DNA of 11,562 nucleotides from Desulfobulbaceae bacterium UBA5611 (GTDB taxonomy: Bacteria; Desulfobacterota; Desulfobulbia; Desulfobulbales; Desulfocapsaceae): NCBI GenBank assembly GCA_002424635.1, contig DIKT01000010.1, positions 9,576 through 21,137 on the forward strand. The letters are read 5' to 3'. Of the stretch, positions 1 through 6,702 are shown one piece after another (the first letter of the stretch is position 1; the number at the start of each line of letters is the position of its first letter). The position numbers and the translations under genes were made by a program. The notes beneath the pieces are model-generated. The model made no database searches and had not been told where the DNA came from. It saw only the letters and a program-made list of their open reading frames with translations.

Positions 1-2
1 CA

Positions 3-1034
3 GCATCCGGCAATACAGAGGAGATGACAGCGACCCTGACCGTGCATCTGCGATCAGCCGCAGACAAGATTTTTGACTATGTTGACAAGACCGATTTTAC
101 CACTCTTGGCTCCATTGGCGTCGTAGTTATGCTGATCACCGTTATTTTAGCCTTTGACACTATTGAGCAGGCCATGAATGCCATCTGGAAAGCTCCCACC
201 GGCCGGACAGCCGTGCGCAAGGTGACCGACTATCTGGCCTTGTTGATTCTGATTCCAATTGCTATAAATATAGGCTTTGCCGCCACTACTATTATCAAAA
301 ATCCTGCTTTATTTGCCAAAATAGAACCTTTTCTTCCTGTTATCTGGCTGCAGACCTTTTTTCTGCTGCTGCTGCCCGTCTTATTCATCACCTTTGCCTT
401 AACAGTCAGCTATATTGTGTTCCCTAATACCAAAGTCCACACGATCCCTGCTTTCATTGGAGCAATCTTTGCCGCTTCGCTCTGGTTTATCACCCAGAAT
501 ATTTATATCAGCCTGCAGATTGGCGTTTCCAGATACAATGCCATCTATGGTTCCTTTGCCACCCTGCCTCTGTTTCTCATCTGGTTACACCTGGGCTTGA
601 TTTTTATTCTGACCGGCTCCCAAGTAGCCTTTGCCTGCCAGACCCGTCACAGCTATCAGCTTATCGAGCCCCAGGTAACGCCTGCGGAAAAGCTCAGCGC
701 CGCCTTTGATATTATCCGCCAGCTTTTTCTTGCTTTTGACCGACAGCAGACAATTACAGCCAAAATGCTGCCTGATCTCTGCCCAGGCCAGAGGCCGGCT
801 CTGCTCTTCTTAACAGCAGAGCAACTCCTTGCCGCTGGCATCATTCATACTAAAGACCAGGAAGAGTATCTGTTTCCCACCTTGCCTGCCGCCAAACTTA
901 ATCAGGGCGCGATCGTCAAGGCGATTCTGGGGAATGACACCCCAGAAACTGAAGGCGGCAGGCAAAGTCGACTTGCCATCGAGGCAGCAAGCCAAGCGCT
1001 GCCCTTAACATTTGAGGAAAGCCAAAATAGTTAG
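3..1034 (+). CDS. YihY/BrkB-family inner membrane protein, 5' end cut by window
   Basis: The frame is open to the left edge, so the true start lies outside. The first visible ATG is at 24, but the protein there already sits in the family's middle, so about 80-100 N-terminal residues are probably missing (inference). Numbered from that ATG, hydrophobic membrane segments lie near 28-47, 68-91, 107-133, 139-163 and 178-204. The family signature ExxxNxIW falls at 48-55, followed by R61, and the YGSFATLPLFLIWLHL stretch is at 175-190. From about 210 to 336 the chain becomes soluble, with DIIRQLFLAFDRQQ and LTAEQLLAAGII, which suggests a C-terminal helical or winged-helix-like cytoplasmic domain as in longer family members. 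Family members were once called ribonuclease BN, which is not supported; their function is poorly defined. No SD-led gene follows immediately; the next start is 123 bp downstream. Confidence 0.88.
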   Translation, partial: ASGNTEEMTATLTVHLRSAADKIFDYVDKTDFTTLGSIGVVVMLITVILAFDTIEQAMNAIWKAPTGRTAVRKVTDYLALLILIPIAINIGFAATTIIKNPALFAKIEPFLPVIWLQTFFLLLLPVLFITFALTVSYIVFPNTKVHTIPAFIGAIFAASLWFITQNIYISLQIGVSRYNAIYGSFATLPLFLIWLHLGLIFILTGSQVAFACQTRHSYQLIEPQVTPAEKLSAAFDIIRQLFLAFDRQQTITAKMLPDLCPGQRPALLFLTAEQLLAAGIIHTKDQEEYLFPTLPAAKLNQGAIVKAILGNDTPETEGGRQSRLAIEAASQALPLTFEESQNS

Positions 1035-1068
1035 TACCAATCCCGAAAAATTTGTTGTACGATATAAA

Positions 1069-1074
1069 TATAAT
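1069..1074 (+). promoter_or_regulatory. Candidate -10 box upstream of the small lipoprotein gene
   Basis: An exact TATAAT lies about 85 bp before the lipoprotein start, inside an AT-rich stretch. TTGTTG at 1052-1057 is too close (11 bp) to be a normal -35, and the correctly spaced hexamer is A-rich, so this is only a weak promoter call. Confidence 0.25.
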
Positions 1075-1157
1075 GGATGTGCAGGCTATGGGCAGGGATA
1101 TCATGTTCCAGCGTCATCTCATCTTCAAGATCAACAGGTAACTAAAAGGAGAAAAAA

Positions 1158-1376
1158 ATGAAAAAGATTTTTGCAGCTGCCATTATACTTACCAGTTTGA
1201 TGTTGTTTGGATGTAAAACAGAAGAACCTAAGCCGCCGGCAGGAACAGAGACTACCACAGAGACGATGCAGTCCACAACCACGACCCCTGCAACCGAGCA
1301 GCCAACGGGAACAACCCAGACAGAGGAAACAAAAACAACCACTACACAGCCAGCTCCCACAGATACCCAAAGATAA
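1158..1376 (+). CDS. Small Thr/Pro/Glu-rich lipoprotein, function unknown
   Basis: This encodes 72 residues. The N-terminus is a classic lipoprotein signal peptide: MKK, a hydrophobic core at about 4-17, and lipobox LFGC with the lipidated Cys at residue 19. The mature part (19-72) has 22 Thr in 54 residues plus many Pro, Gln and Glu, with loosely repeated blocks (STTTTPATEQP and KTTTTQPAPTD). It contains no hydrophobic or folded-domain signal, so the tail is likely extended and disordered. A strong ribosome site AAGGAG at 1146-1151, 6 nt from the ATG, supports expression. The protein probably sits at the periplasmic face of the inner or outer membrane. Position +2 after Cys is Lys, not Asp, so there is no classic inner-membrane retention signal. 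I do not recognise a named family, and low-complexity composition would make homology searches unreliable. Confidence 0.8.
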   Translation: MKKIFAAAIILTSLMLFGCKTEEPKPPAGTETTTETMQSTTTTPATEQPTGTTQTEETKTTTTQPAPTDTQR

Positions 1377-1416
1377 CAGATCTGGCCGATTGACAATAAG
1401 ATGCGACCAATCTCCA

Positions 1417-1431
1417 GGAATGACCCATAAC
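1417..1431 (+). repeat. Inverted repeat, left arm (15 bp)
   Basis: GGAATGACCCATAAC here pairs with the reverse complement of 1617-1631 at 14 of 15 positions (A/G difference at the fourth base). The arms are 185 bp apart, and neither the outer nor the inner flanks continue the match. They could be ends of a small non-autonomous element or two opposed binding sites; chance is not excluded. Confidence 0.5.
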
Positions 1432-1616
1432 TTCAATGACTTTTCCGCTGACTCCAACGCAATCGACATTATATGGTATAAAATACAATTATACTTTTGA
1501 ACAGTAGAGGATTATTGAAGAAAATCAGCCGGCATTTTTATCCTACCTGCATTTAGCGGTCTTTTCGTAAAATGTCATCGGTATTAAAAAAGAAGGCGGA
1601 CTATAGGTAGCATATG

Positions 1617-1631
1617 GTTATGGGTCACTCC
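1617..1631 (-). repeat. Inverted repeat, right arm (15 bp)
   Basis: GTTATGGGTCACTCC on the plus strand is the partner of the arm at 1417-1431. It starts just inside the trivial 11-codon frame ATGGTTATGGGT. No target-site duplication is evident outside the two arms. Confidence 0.5.
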
Positions 1632-1744
1632 TTATTCAATTTATTTTGACATATATTGGCCTTGCAAAAAAGACCAATAATGCCTGATTGAAATGTTTTA
1701 CCTGCCATACTTAGCAGTTTTATATGTTCCGGATACAAGAGTGA

Positions 1745-1858
1745 AATTTAGGCAATTATTCATGCTCCAGAATCACAACCCAACCTATTCAGCTTACCGA
1801 AACAGAAGGACTTGAGTATATGAACAAGGCCTTACTGCCTACCTTTCTTTTACTCTAA
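1745..1858 (+). pseudogene. Possible remnant of a DUF2202-like (ferritin-like) gene
   Basis: A 37-codon frame runs between TGA (1742) and TAA (1856-1858). Its C-terminal half reads QLTETEGLEYMNKALL then PTFLLL. This resembles, from memory, the segment of DUF2202 ferritin-like proteins in which an acidic helix start is followed by GLxYMREEEKLARDVYL. There is no start codon with a ribosome site, and the expected downstream helices are absent, so if real it is a short decayed fragment. The similarity is weak and could be coincidence. Confidence 0.15.
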
Positions 1859-1991
1859 GTTAAATTAAATTCCTTAAACAGGCTATAACCGATATAGATT
1901 AACAACATCCAGCTCACTCCAAACAAATGGTCAGGCCTTCCTGATCTCAAGAAAAGACAATGTATATATTATCAGGTTCTTCAGGAATAAA

Positions 1992-2495
1992 ATGACCAAC
2001 AATGACATCCTTCGCAGGATCCGTTACGCCCTCAACATCAATGACGCCTCAATTGTTCAGATATGTCAACTCGGGGGACTAGAGCTGGATAAGTCATCAG
2101 TTCCCGCCTTATTGAAAAAAGAAGAAGAAGAAGGTTTTGCTGCTTGCAGTGATCAAGTCATAAGCTCTTTTCTTGATGGTCTCATTATTAAAAATAGAGG
2201 TCATAAAGAGAACAAGGCGGATATCGAGGCCACTGCCTGGACCATTACCAATAATATTGTCCTCAAAAAATTACGTATTGCCCTCGAATTGAAAGAAGAT
2301 GCCCTCATTGAAATCCTTGAGCTGGCCCATGCCAGCATCACCAAAGCCAAGTTAAGCGCTTTATTCAGAAAAGAAGGCCACAAGAATTACAAGGAATGCG
2401 GCAATCAGTTTCTCAGAAGTTTCCTGAAAGGACTTGCCATTCGCTGCCGGGAACAAAATCATCCCGTCCGCCTGGAGAGACCGGAACATTCATGA
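1992..2495 (+). CDS. DUF1456 (YehS-like) family protein
   Basis: The product has 167 residues and matches the E. coli YehS type in length and layout. It is built from two copies of a roughly 65-residue unit. The first (about 3-70) begins NDILRRIRYAL and ends with EEEEGF, CSDQVISSFLDGLI. The second (about 86-150) begins NNIVLKKLRIALEL and ends with KNYKECGNQFLRSFLKGLA. The linker carrying TNNIVLKKLRIA is the most conserved stretch of the family. The biochemical role is unknown and no enzyme motif is visible. AGGA a few bases before the ATG serves as ribosome site. The stop overlaps the start of the following RluA-family gene (ATGA), so the two are translationally coupled and probably work in the same process, perhaps linked to RNA; that link is inference. 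Confidence 0.9.
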   Translation: MTNNDILRRIRYALNINDASIVQICQLGGLELDKSSVPALLKKEEEEGFAACSDQVISSFLDGLIIKNRGHKENKADIEATAWTITNNIVLKKLRIALELKEDALIEILELAHASITKAKLSALFRKEGHKNYKECGNQFLRSFLKGLAIRCREQNHPVRLERPEHS

Positions 2496-3388
2496 GAAAC
2501 ATCCTTAGCAAAGACAAATCAGACCTGCTGAGTCTTCTCACTAAGGCCGGTTATTCAAAAACGAAGGCCAAACAGCTTGTTAAACATGGAGCTGTAGTTA
2601 TTGATGACAAAGAGGCAACGCGAGCTGACCAGCTATTATTACCAGGAGAACTGATCAGTATTCGCTCAGAGCTGGAAATGCGTGAGCAGGCCAGAACCTG
2701 TCCGGGTCTATCGATCATCCATGAAGATGAGGATATCATTGTCATTGACAAGCCCGCGGGGTTACTGACCATTGCCACTGAGAACGAAAAAAGAAAGACC
2801 GCCTTTTACCTGCTGAGCAATTATCTGAAAGAACGGGCCAAATCAGTCGAGGAACGGGTTTTTATTGTCCATCGCCTGGACCAGGGCACTTCCGGTTTAC
2901 TGGTCTTTGCCAAAAACGAGGCCGCCAAACAGATCTTGCAGGACCAATGGGGCAGGGCAGATAAACGCTACTCCGCCATTGTCGAGGGAAACATCCAAAA
3001 GAAAGAAGGGCAGATTACCAGCCAGCTTGCTGAATCAAAAGCCCTGCGGGTTTATACAGTTAGAGACAACAGTGGCGAGGGGAAGGAGGCCACGACCAAC
3101 TACAAGGTCATAAAAGAAAATGATGCCTATAGCTTACTGGATATCACCCTGGTGACGGGACGAAAAAATCAGATTCGGGTCCATATGGCCGACCTGGGCC
3201 ATCCGATTGCAGGCGATAGAAAATACGGAGCCAAGACCAATCCAATGCGCCGAATGGCTTTGCATGCCTATTTTCTCTCTTTTAATCATCCAACCATCCC
3301 GGACAAGCGAATGGAATTCGAGATCAGGATCCCAGGAAAATTCCACATACTTTTTGCCAAAAAGACAGGGGCAGGTAATAGACGCTAG
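2492..3388 (+). CDS. RluA-family pseudouridine synthase with N-terminal S4 domain
   Basis: The enzyme converts specific uridines in RNA to pseudouridine; the exact target (rRNA or tRNA) cannot be read from the sequence. It has 298 residues. An S4 RNA-binding domain occupies about 11-58 (LLTKAGYSKTKAKQLVKHGAVVIDDK). The catalytic domain spans about 74-285, with DEDIIVIDKPAGL, the signature HRLDQGTSGLLVFAK containing catalytic Asp130, and the later TGRKNQIRVHMADLGHPIAGDRKYG block. The open frame extends upstream to 2396, but I choose ATG 2492. It overlaps the DUF1456 stop as ATGA, has GGAGAG at 2473-2478, and gives the normal domain start. The gene converges on amrS with only 25 bp between stops and no obvious terminator. 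Confidence 0.93.
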   Translation: MRNILSKDKSDLLSLLTKAGYSKTKAKQLVKHGAVVIDDKEATRADQLLLPGELISIRSELEMREQARTCPGLSIIHEDEDIIVIDKPAGLLTIATENEKRKTAFYLLSNYLKERAKSVEERVFIVHRLDQGTSGLLVFAKNEAAKQILQDQWGRADKRYSAIVEGNIQKKEGQITSQLAESKALRVYTVRDNSGEGKEATTNYKVIKENDAYSLLDITLVTGRKNQIRVHMADLGHPIAGDRKYGAKTNPMRRMALHAYFLSFNHPTIPDKRMEFEIRIPGKFHILFAKKTGAGNRR

Positions 3389-3413
3389 GCCTTGCTGGAT
3401 ATCTTCTGATCAC

Positions 3414-4433
3414 TTATTTCCATACTCCGGCAATCGACCGCCTGCATTGCGGACAAGAACCATCAACAAGCCTGTTGGTTTGGATACTGCACCCGAACCG
3501 ACTGATCAACAGGGCCTGACACGATGGACATAGCGTATTTTCTCCGCCTGAGCCCGGAACATTACCTTCATAAACATACCTGAGTCCGGCTGCTATGCCG
3601 ATCTGCTGGGCCTTCTGCAATGACTCTACCGGTGTGGCCGGCCTGTCGGTCAACTTATAAGTAGGATGAAAAGCCGTGACATGCCAGGGCATGGCTGGAT
3701 CAATAGAGGCTATAAAATCAGCAATCTGCTGCAGTTCCGCTTCACTGTCATTGAGACCGGGAATAATAAGGGTGGTAATCTCAACCCATACACCCAGCTC
3801 ATGCATAAGCCGGACATTTTCCAGCACCGGTTGTAGACGGGCGCCGCATATCTTACGATAAAAATCATCACTGAAGGCCTTGATGTCGATATTGATGGCA
3901 TCCAGAACCGGGGCCAATTTACGGGTAACTTTTTCTCCCATATAGCCATTGGAGACAAAGACATTTTTCAAATTCTGCTCATGGGCCAGCAGGCAGCAAT
4001 CATAGGCGAATTCGAAAAAAATTGTTGGCTCTACATAGGTATAGCTGATCGATTGACAGTTATAAGCTATAGCCTTGGCCACTACATCTTGAGGTGAGCG
4101 CTGTATCCCAGGCGGATGGTCGGCAGCAAAGAGGCCCGGCTGGGAGATGGAAAAATTCTGACAATGGCGACAGCGGAAATTGCAGCCCACAGTGGAGATA
4201 GAAAAAGACTGACTACCCGGCAGAAAATGAAAGAGCGGCTTCTTCTCAATGGGATCGACATGCTCAGCCACCAGCCAACCATAAACCAGACTATATAAAA
4301 TCCCTTGTCTATTCTCCCGGACGCCGCAGAGACCACGATGTCCCTCCTTGATTCGGCAGTGATGGGCACACAGTTCACAATGCACCTCATTTTCCACTTC
4401 CTTGCTCTGGATGTAAAATTGTGCCTCATGCAT
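3414..4433 (-). CDS. amrS: AmmeMemoRadiSam-type radical SAM enzyme (AmrS)
   Basis: This 339-residue protein has the radical SAM cluster motif CxxxCxxC at Cys84/88/91 in GCNFRCRHCQN. Before it lies a Cys-rich segment with Cys19, Cys22, Cys26 and Cys36 (CELCAHHC and GLCGVRENR). The C-terminal tail is typical of the family: GSGGENTLCPSCQALLISRFG, CPQCRRSI, and the ending IAGVWK. AmrS is the radical SAM partner of AmmeMemoRadiSam systems, where it occurs with MEMO1 and AMMECR1 homologues; its substrate is unsettled, and neither partner is in this window. The start is supported by GGAGGG 8 nt upstream (4442-4447 on the complementary strand). The gene follows the aminoacyl-tRNA-protein transferase by 18 bp on the same strand and is probably co-transcribed with it. 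Older annotation as a pyruvate-formate-lyase activating enzyme is misleading. Confidence 0.93.
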   Translation of the reverse strand: MHEAQFYIQSKEVENEVHCELCAHHCRIKEGHRGLCGVRENRQGILYSLVYGWLVAEHVDPIEKKPLFHFLPGSQSFSISTVGCNFRCRHCQNFSISQPGLFAADHPPGIQRSPQDVVAKAIAYNCQSISYTYVEPTIFFEFAYDCCLLAHEQNLKNVFVSNGYMGEKVTRKLAPVLDAINIDIKAFSDDFYRKICGARLQPVLENVRLMHELGVWVEITTLIIPGLNDSEAELQQIADFIASIDPAMPWHVTAFHPTYKLTDRPATPVESLQKAQQIGIAAGLRYVYEGNVPGSGGENTLCPSCQALLISRFGCSIQTNRLVDGSCPQCRRSIAGVWK

Positions 4434-4441
4434 TACAAGAG

Positions 4442-4447
4442 CCCTCC
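4442..4447 (-). promoter_or_regulatory. Strong ribosome binding site of amrS
   Basis: The minus strand reads GGAGGG, 8 nt before the amrS ATG, in the 18-bp gap after the upstream stop. It fixes the amrS start and shows independent initiation within the operon. Confidence 0.75.
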
Positions 4448-4451
4448 AGCT

Positions 4452-5210
4452 TCAATTTATCCTTTCATGACTCGACCTTTGCTGCCAATTGCCATCAAGA
4501 TAGAGGTAATGAGGAGAAAAACGGCTTTTATAATTCATGGCCGCTACCGACTGAATATAATAACCGAGATAAAGATAGGGGATTTGCTGCTTGCGACATA
4601 ACTCTGCCATAGTCAGGATATTAAAGGTGCCGAGGCTCCGTTGGCCCTCAGCCGGATCAAAATAAAAATAAACAGCATTAATCCAATTGGCACCCATATC
4701 AACAATGGCACAGCCAACAAGCCGGCCGGCCAACCGGTAACGAATCTCCAGACACGAGACAATGGAATTCAGAAAAAAACCGGAATAATAACTGTCAGCC
4801 TGATTGTTTTTATGTGGATAGCGCTGCGACAGAAACTGCTGACATAACTCCAGATTTTCCGGCGTGAGCTCCACCGGGCCGAATTCGATCTCCAGATCCT
4901 GGTTTTTTTTCATTACCCGCCGTTGATTGCGGTTGAGTTGCAGTTCATGGGGATATAGACGGATGGGAACACAGGCAGCACAATCTTGACAACGCATGGT
5001 ATAGAGACAATTACCATTACGGCGATAGCCGGAAGCCAAAAACAGTTCCATAATTCTTTCTGGAACTGGGCCGAAAAGAGCCTGCTTAAAAATAGCAGTG
5101 TAAGGCAGATGATAGGGACACTCGACGGCCATCTCAACAAAATAATCATCGAAATGGCTTCGCAGTTCCCGGAACTCCACCGCACATTGTTGATCGTATT
5201 TTGTCATCAT
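4452..5210 (-). CDS. bpt: Bacterial aminoacyl-tRNA-protein transferase (Bpt/Ate type)
   Basis: This family adds an amino acid (Leu in Bpt, Arg in Ate) from tRNA onto N-terminal acidic residues, making N-degrons for ClpS/ClpAP. The N-terminal half has Cys31 in ECPYHLPY, then GYRRNGNCLYTMRCQDCAACVPIR, with Cys74, Cys77 and Cys80 forming the conserved cysteine set. This is followed by RNQRRVMKKNQD. The C-terminal half has the GNAT-like fold stretches GCAIVDMG, AVYFYFDP, SLGTFNILTM and LYLGYYIQ, and then MNYKSRFSPHYLYLDGNW. Length is 252 residues, normal for the family. A TTG at 5216 could extend the frame by two codons, but ATG 5210 has ACAGG about 8 nt upstream and is preferred; ATG 5207 is also possible. 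Leu versus Arg specificity cannot be decided by eye. The gene heads a unit with amrS and diverges from the CorC-like gene. Confidence 0.9.
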   Translation of the reverse strand: MMTKYDQQCAVEFRELRSHFDDYFVEMAVECPYHLPYTAIFKQALFGPVPERIMELFLASGYRRNGNCLYTMRCQDCAACVPIRLYPHELQLNRNQRRVMKKNQDLEIEFGPVELTPENLELCQQFLSQRYPHKNNQADSYYSGFFLNSIVSCLEIRYRLAGRLVGCAIVDMGANWINAVYFYFDPAEGQRSLGTFNILTMAELCRKQQIPYLYLGYYIQSVAAMNYKSRFSPHYLYLDGNWQQRSSHERIN

Positions 5211-5249
5211 TGTCAAAACCTGTAGAGATTCGACCTCGGCAGAATCAGT

Positions 5250-5260
5250 CCTTCTTGCAA
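5250..5260 (+). repeat. Direct repeat CCTTCTTGCAA, copy 1
   Basis: One of two identical 11-mers in the divergent gap between bpt and the CorC-like gene; the other is at 5293-5303. The 43-bp start-to-start distance is close to four helical turns, as expected for two protein sites on the same DNA face (inference). Confidence 0.45.
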
Positions 5261-5278
5261 CCTTTTATTTGTTTATTG

Positions 5279-5284
5279 TATTAT
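5279..5284 (-). promoter_or_regulatory. Candidate -10 box for the bpt-amrS unit
   Basis: The minus strand reads TATAAT about 69 bp before the bpt start, between the two 11-bp direct repeats. No good -35 stands 16-18 bp upstream; TTGCAA, part of a direct repeat, is only 12 bp away. The AT-rich plus strand in the same place could equally serve the divergent gene. Confidence 0.25.
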
Positions 5285-5292
5285 AAAATTGA

Positions 5293-5303
5293 CCTTCTTG
5301 CAA
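5293..5303 (+). repeat. Direct repeat CCTTCTTGCAA, copy 2
   Basis: This is the second identical 11-mer, 43 bp after the first and 63 bp before the CorC-like start. Its right end overlaps a poor -35 position for the minus-strand unit, so a bound protein could affect both directions. Confidence 0.45.
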
Positions 5304-5365
5304 AACTCTTCACTGGCGGAGCCTCTGATCAACTGACTTAAAAATACCTGCCTCACGACTTCTTC

Positions 5366-6664
5366 ATGGAAATAATCCTGCTTTTACTGCTCATTATTTT
5401 TAATGGTGCGCTATCTATGGCGGAAATAGCTGTCGTTTCTTCCCGCAAGACACGCCTGCAAAGATTGGCCGCTGATGGCCGGCCGGGGGCAAAAGGAGCA
5501 CTGGCCTTACACAGCAACCCATCGTATTTTCTATCCACCATCCAGATAGGTATCACCACGGTAGGGATTTTATCTGGTGCCATTGGTGAAACAGCCTTGG
5601 CCGATCCCTTAGCCGGCTGGCTGGCTACGTTCGCATTTATTGAGCCCCATGCCCGAGGCCTTGCCCTCATAATAGTGGTCATCACGCTCACCTATTTTGC
5701 CGTCGTTATTGGTGAATTGGTTCCCAAACGTCTGGGGCTGCTGGCCCCGGAAGCCATTGCTGCGTTGATTGCCTCACCCATGAATAGGCTGGCCCAAATT
5801 GCCAAACCTCTGGTCTGGTTTATTGCCAAATCTTCTGATATGCTGCTTCTTCTTATTCATGCCCGCAGTACAGATGAGCCGCCAATAACCAATGATGAGA
5901 TCAAATTATTGATGAAGCAAGGCGCAGATGCAGGAGTCTTCCATGCCAGTGAACAGGCCATCGTCTCCAATGTCCTGCGTCTTGATGAACAACGAATCGG
6001 GGCAATCATGACTCATCGCCAGGATATTTACGCCCTTGACCTGAATGAATCAGAGGCAACCATTCGCCAACGACTGGCCGCCTGTCCCCATAATCGCCTT
6101 GTTGTCTGTCGTGACGGGCTTGACCATATTCTTGGTCTCCTCCATATTGCCGATTTGCTTAAATTCACCTTGGCCAGTGAATCTCTCAGAATCGAGCAGT
6201 CACTGCGTCCGCCGCTTTATGTGCCGGAAGGGATAACAATTACCAAATTACTGGAAAATTTTCGCCAGGCTCGTCAGCAATGTGCACTTATCGTGGATGA
6301 ATATGGTGAATTACAAGGGCTGGTCACTGTTACAGATGTCCTGACTTCCATCGTCGGCGAAATTCCTTCCGCCAACATTCAGACAGACCAGGACGTGGTT
6401 GTCCGGGCAGATGGGTCATGGCTGATCGACGGCAGCATCACCATTGAACAGGCCAGAGCAGTGCTAAAAATAAACCATTATTGGCCGGGAGAGGAAGAAA
6501 ATGATTTCAATACCCTGGGCGGCTTCATCATGCGTATGCTGGGCCATATTCCAGCCCCGGCCGATAATTTTGAGTGGGATGGTTGGCGATTCGAGGTCAT
6601 GGATATGGATCATAATCGAGTGGACAAGGTTCTGGTCGCCCGCAGCAGCAATTCTCCACAATAA
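5366..6664 (+). CDS. CNNM/CorC (HlyC-type) CBS-domain membrane protein
   Basis: The 432-residue product has the three-part architecture of this family. A DUF21/CNNM membrane domain (about 1-170) includes FNGALSMAEIAVVSSRKTRL, GITTVGILSGAIGE and VIGELVPKRLGL. A CBS pair follows (about 190-330), containing VLRLDEQRIGAIMTHR, HNRLVVCRDGLDHILGLLHI and the highly typical VDEYGELQGLVTVTDVLTSIVGEI. A C-terminal CorC/HlyC transporter-associated domain (about 345-428) includes DGSWLIDGSITI, DFNTLGGFIMRMLGHIP and MDHNRVDKVLV. Relatives take part in divalent cation (Mg2+/Co2+) efflux or homeostasis and bind nucleotide in the CBS pair; the older haemolysin label is not functional evidence. It sits in the inner membrane. 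There is no clear ribosome site before ATG 5366, although the N-terminus aligns well with the family. The gene is divergent from bpt and convergent with mobBA. Confidence 0.93.
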   Translation: MEIILLLLLIIFNGALSMAEIAVVSSRKTRLQRLAADGRPGAKGALALHSNPSYFLSTIQIGITTVGILSGAIGETALADPLAGWLATFAFIEPHARGLALIIVVITLTYFAVVIGELVPKRLGLLAPEAIAALIASPMNRLAQIAKPLVWFIAKSSDMLLLLIHARSTDEPPITNDEIKLLMKQGADAGVFHASEQAIVSNVLRLDEQRIGAIMTHRQDIYALDLNESEATIRQRLAACPHNRLVVCRDGLDHILGLLHIADLLKFTLASESLRIEQSLRPPLYVPEGITITKLLENFRQARQQCALIVDEYGELQGLVTVTDVLTSIVGEIPSANIQTDQDVVVRADGSWLIDGSITIEQARAVLKINHYWPGEEENDFNTLGGFIMRMLGHIPAPADNFEWDGWRFEVMDMDHNRVDKVLVARSSNSPQ

Positions 6665-6702
6665 ATGTACAAGACTATGAGCCACAGAGACGAGGCTATC
6701 TT

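Larger units (their letters stand above)
1377..1991. other. 615-bp AT-rich gap without a convincing gene
   Basis: The stretch between the lipoprotein and the DUF1456 gene is visibly AT-richer than the flanking genes. No frame gives a convincing protein; the longest curiosity is a 37-codon stop-to-stop frame at 1745-1858 (listed separately). An imperfect 15-bp inverted repeat brackets 1417-1631 (listed separately). I see no tRNA-like TTCRANNC arm and no strong GC hairpin followed by a T tract. TATATT at 1965-1970 could be a -10 for the DUF1456 gene, but no good -35 stands 17 bp before it. The composition and scraps suggest decayed sequence, which is inference. Confidence 0.6.

Noticed and set aside
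1131..1469. A 112-residue minus-strand open frame opposite the small lipoprotein.
   Set aside because: Its Cys/Gly/Val-rich product is the mirror of Thr/Pro/Gln codon repeats on the plus strand, where a lipobox and strong ribosome site mark the real gene.
1652..1679. Imperfect hairpin TTGGCCT...AGACCAA in the gene-poor gap.
   Set aside because: It has a short stem with a mismatch and no T tract after it, so there is no support for a terminator or small RNA.
1544..1722. Two similar stretches starting TACCTGC and continuing TTTAGCGGT / CTTAGCAGT (1544-1565 and 1699-1722), as a possible diverged direct repeat.
   Set aside because: The match needs gaps after seven bases and falls in AT-rich spacer, so it is not distinguishable from chance by eye.
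2396..2491. Upstream extension of the RluA-family frame to 2396.
   Set aside because: The extension lies inside the DUF1456 gene. The ATGA overlap with GGAGAG upstream and the canonical S4 start favour 2492.
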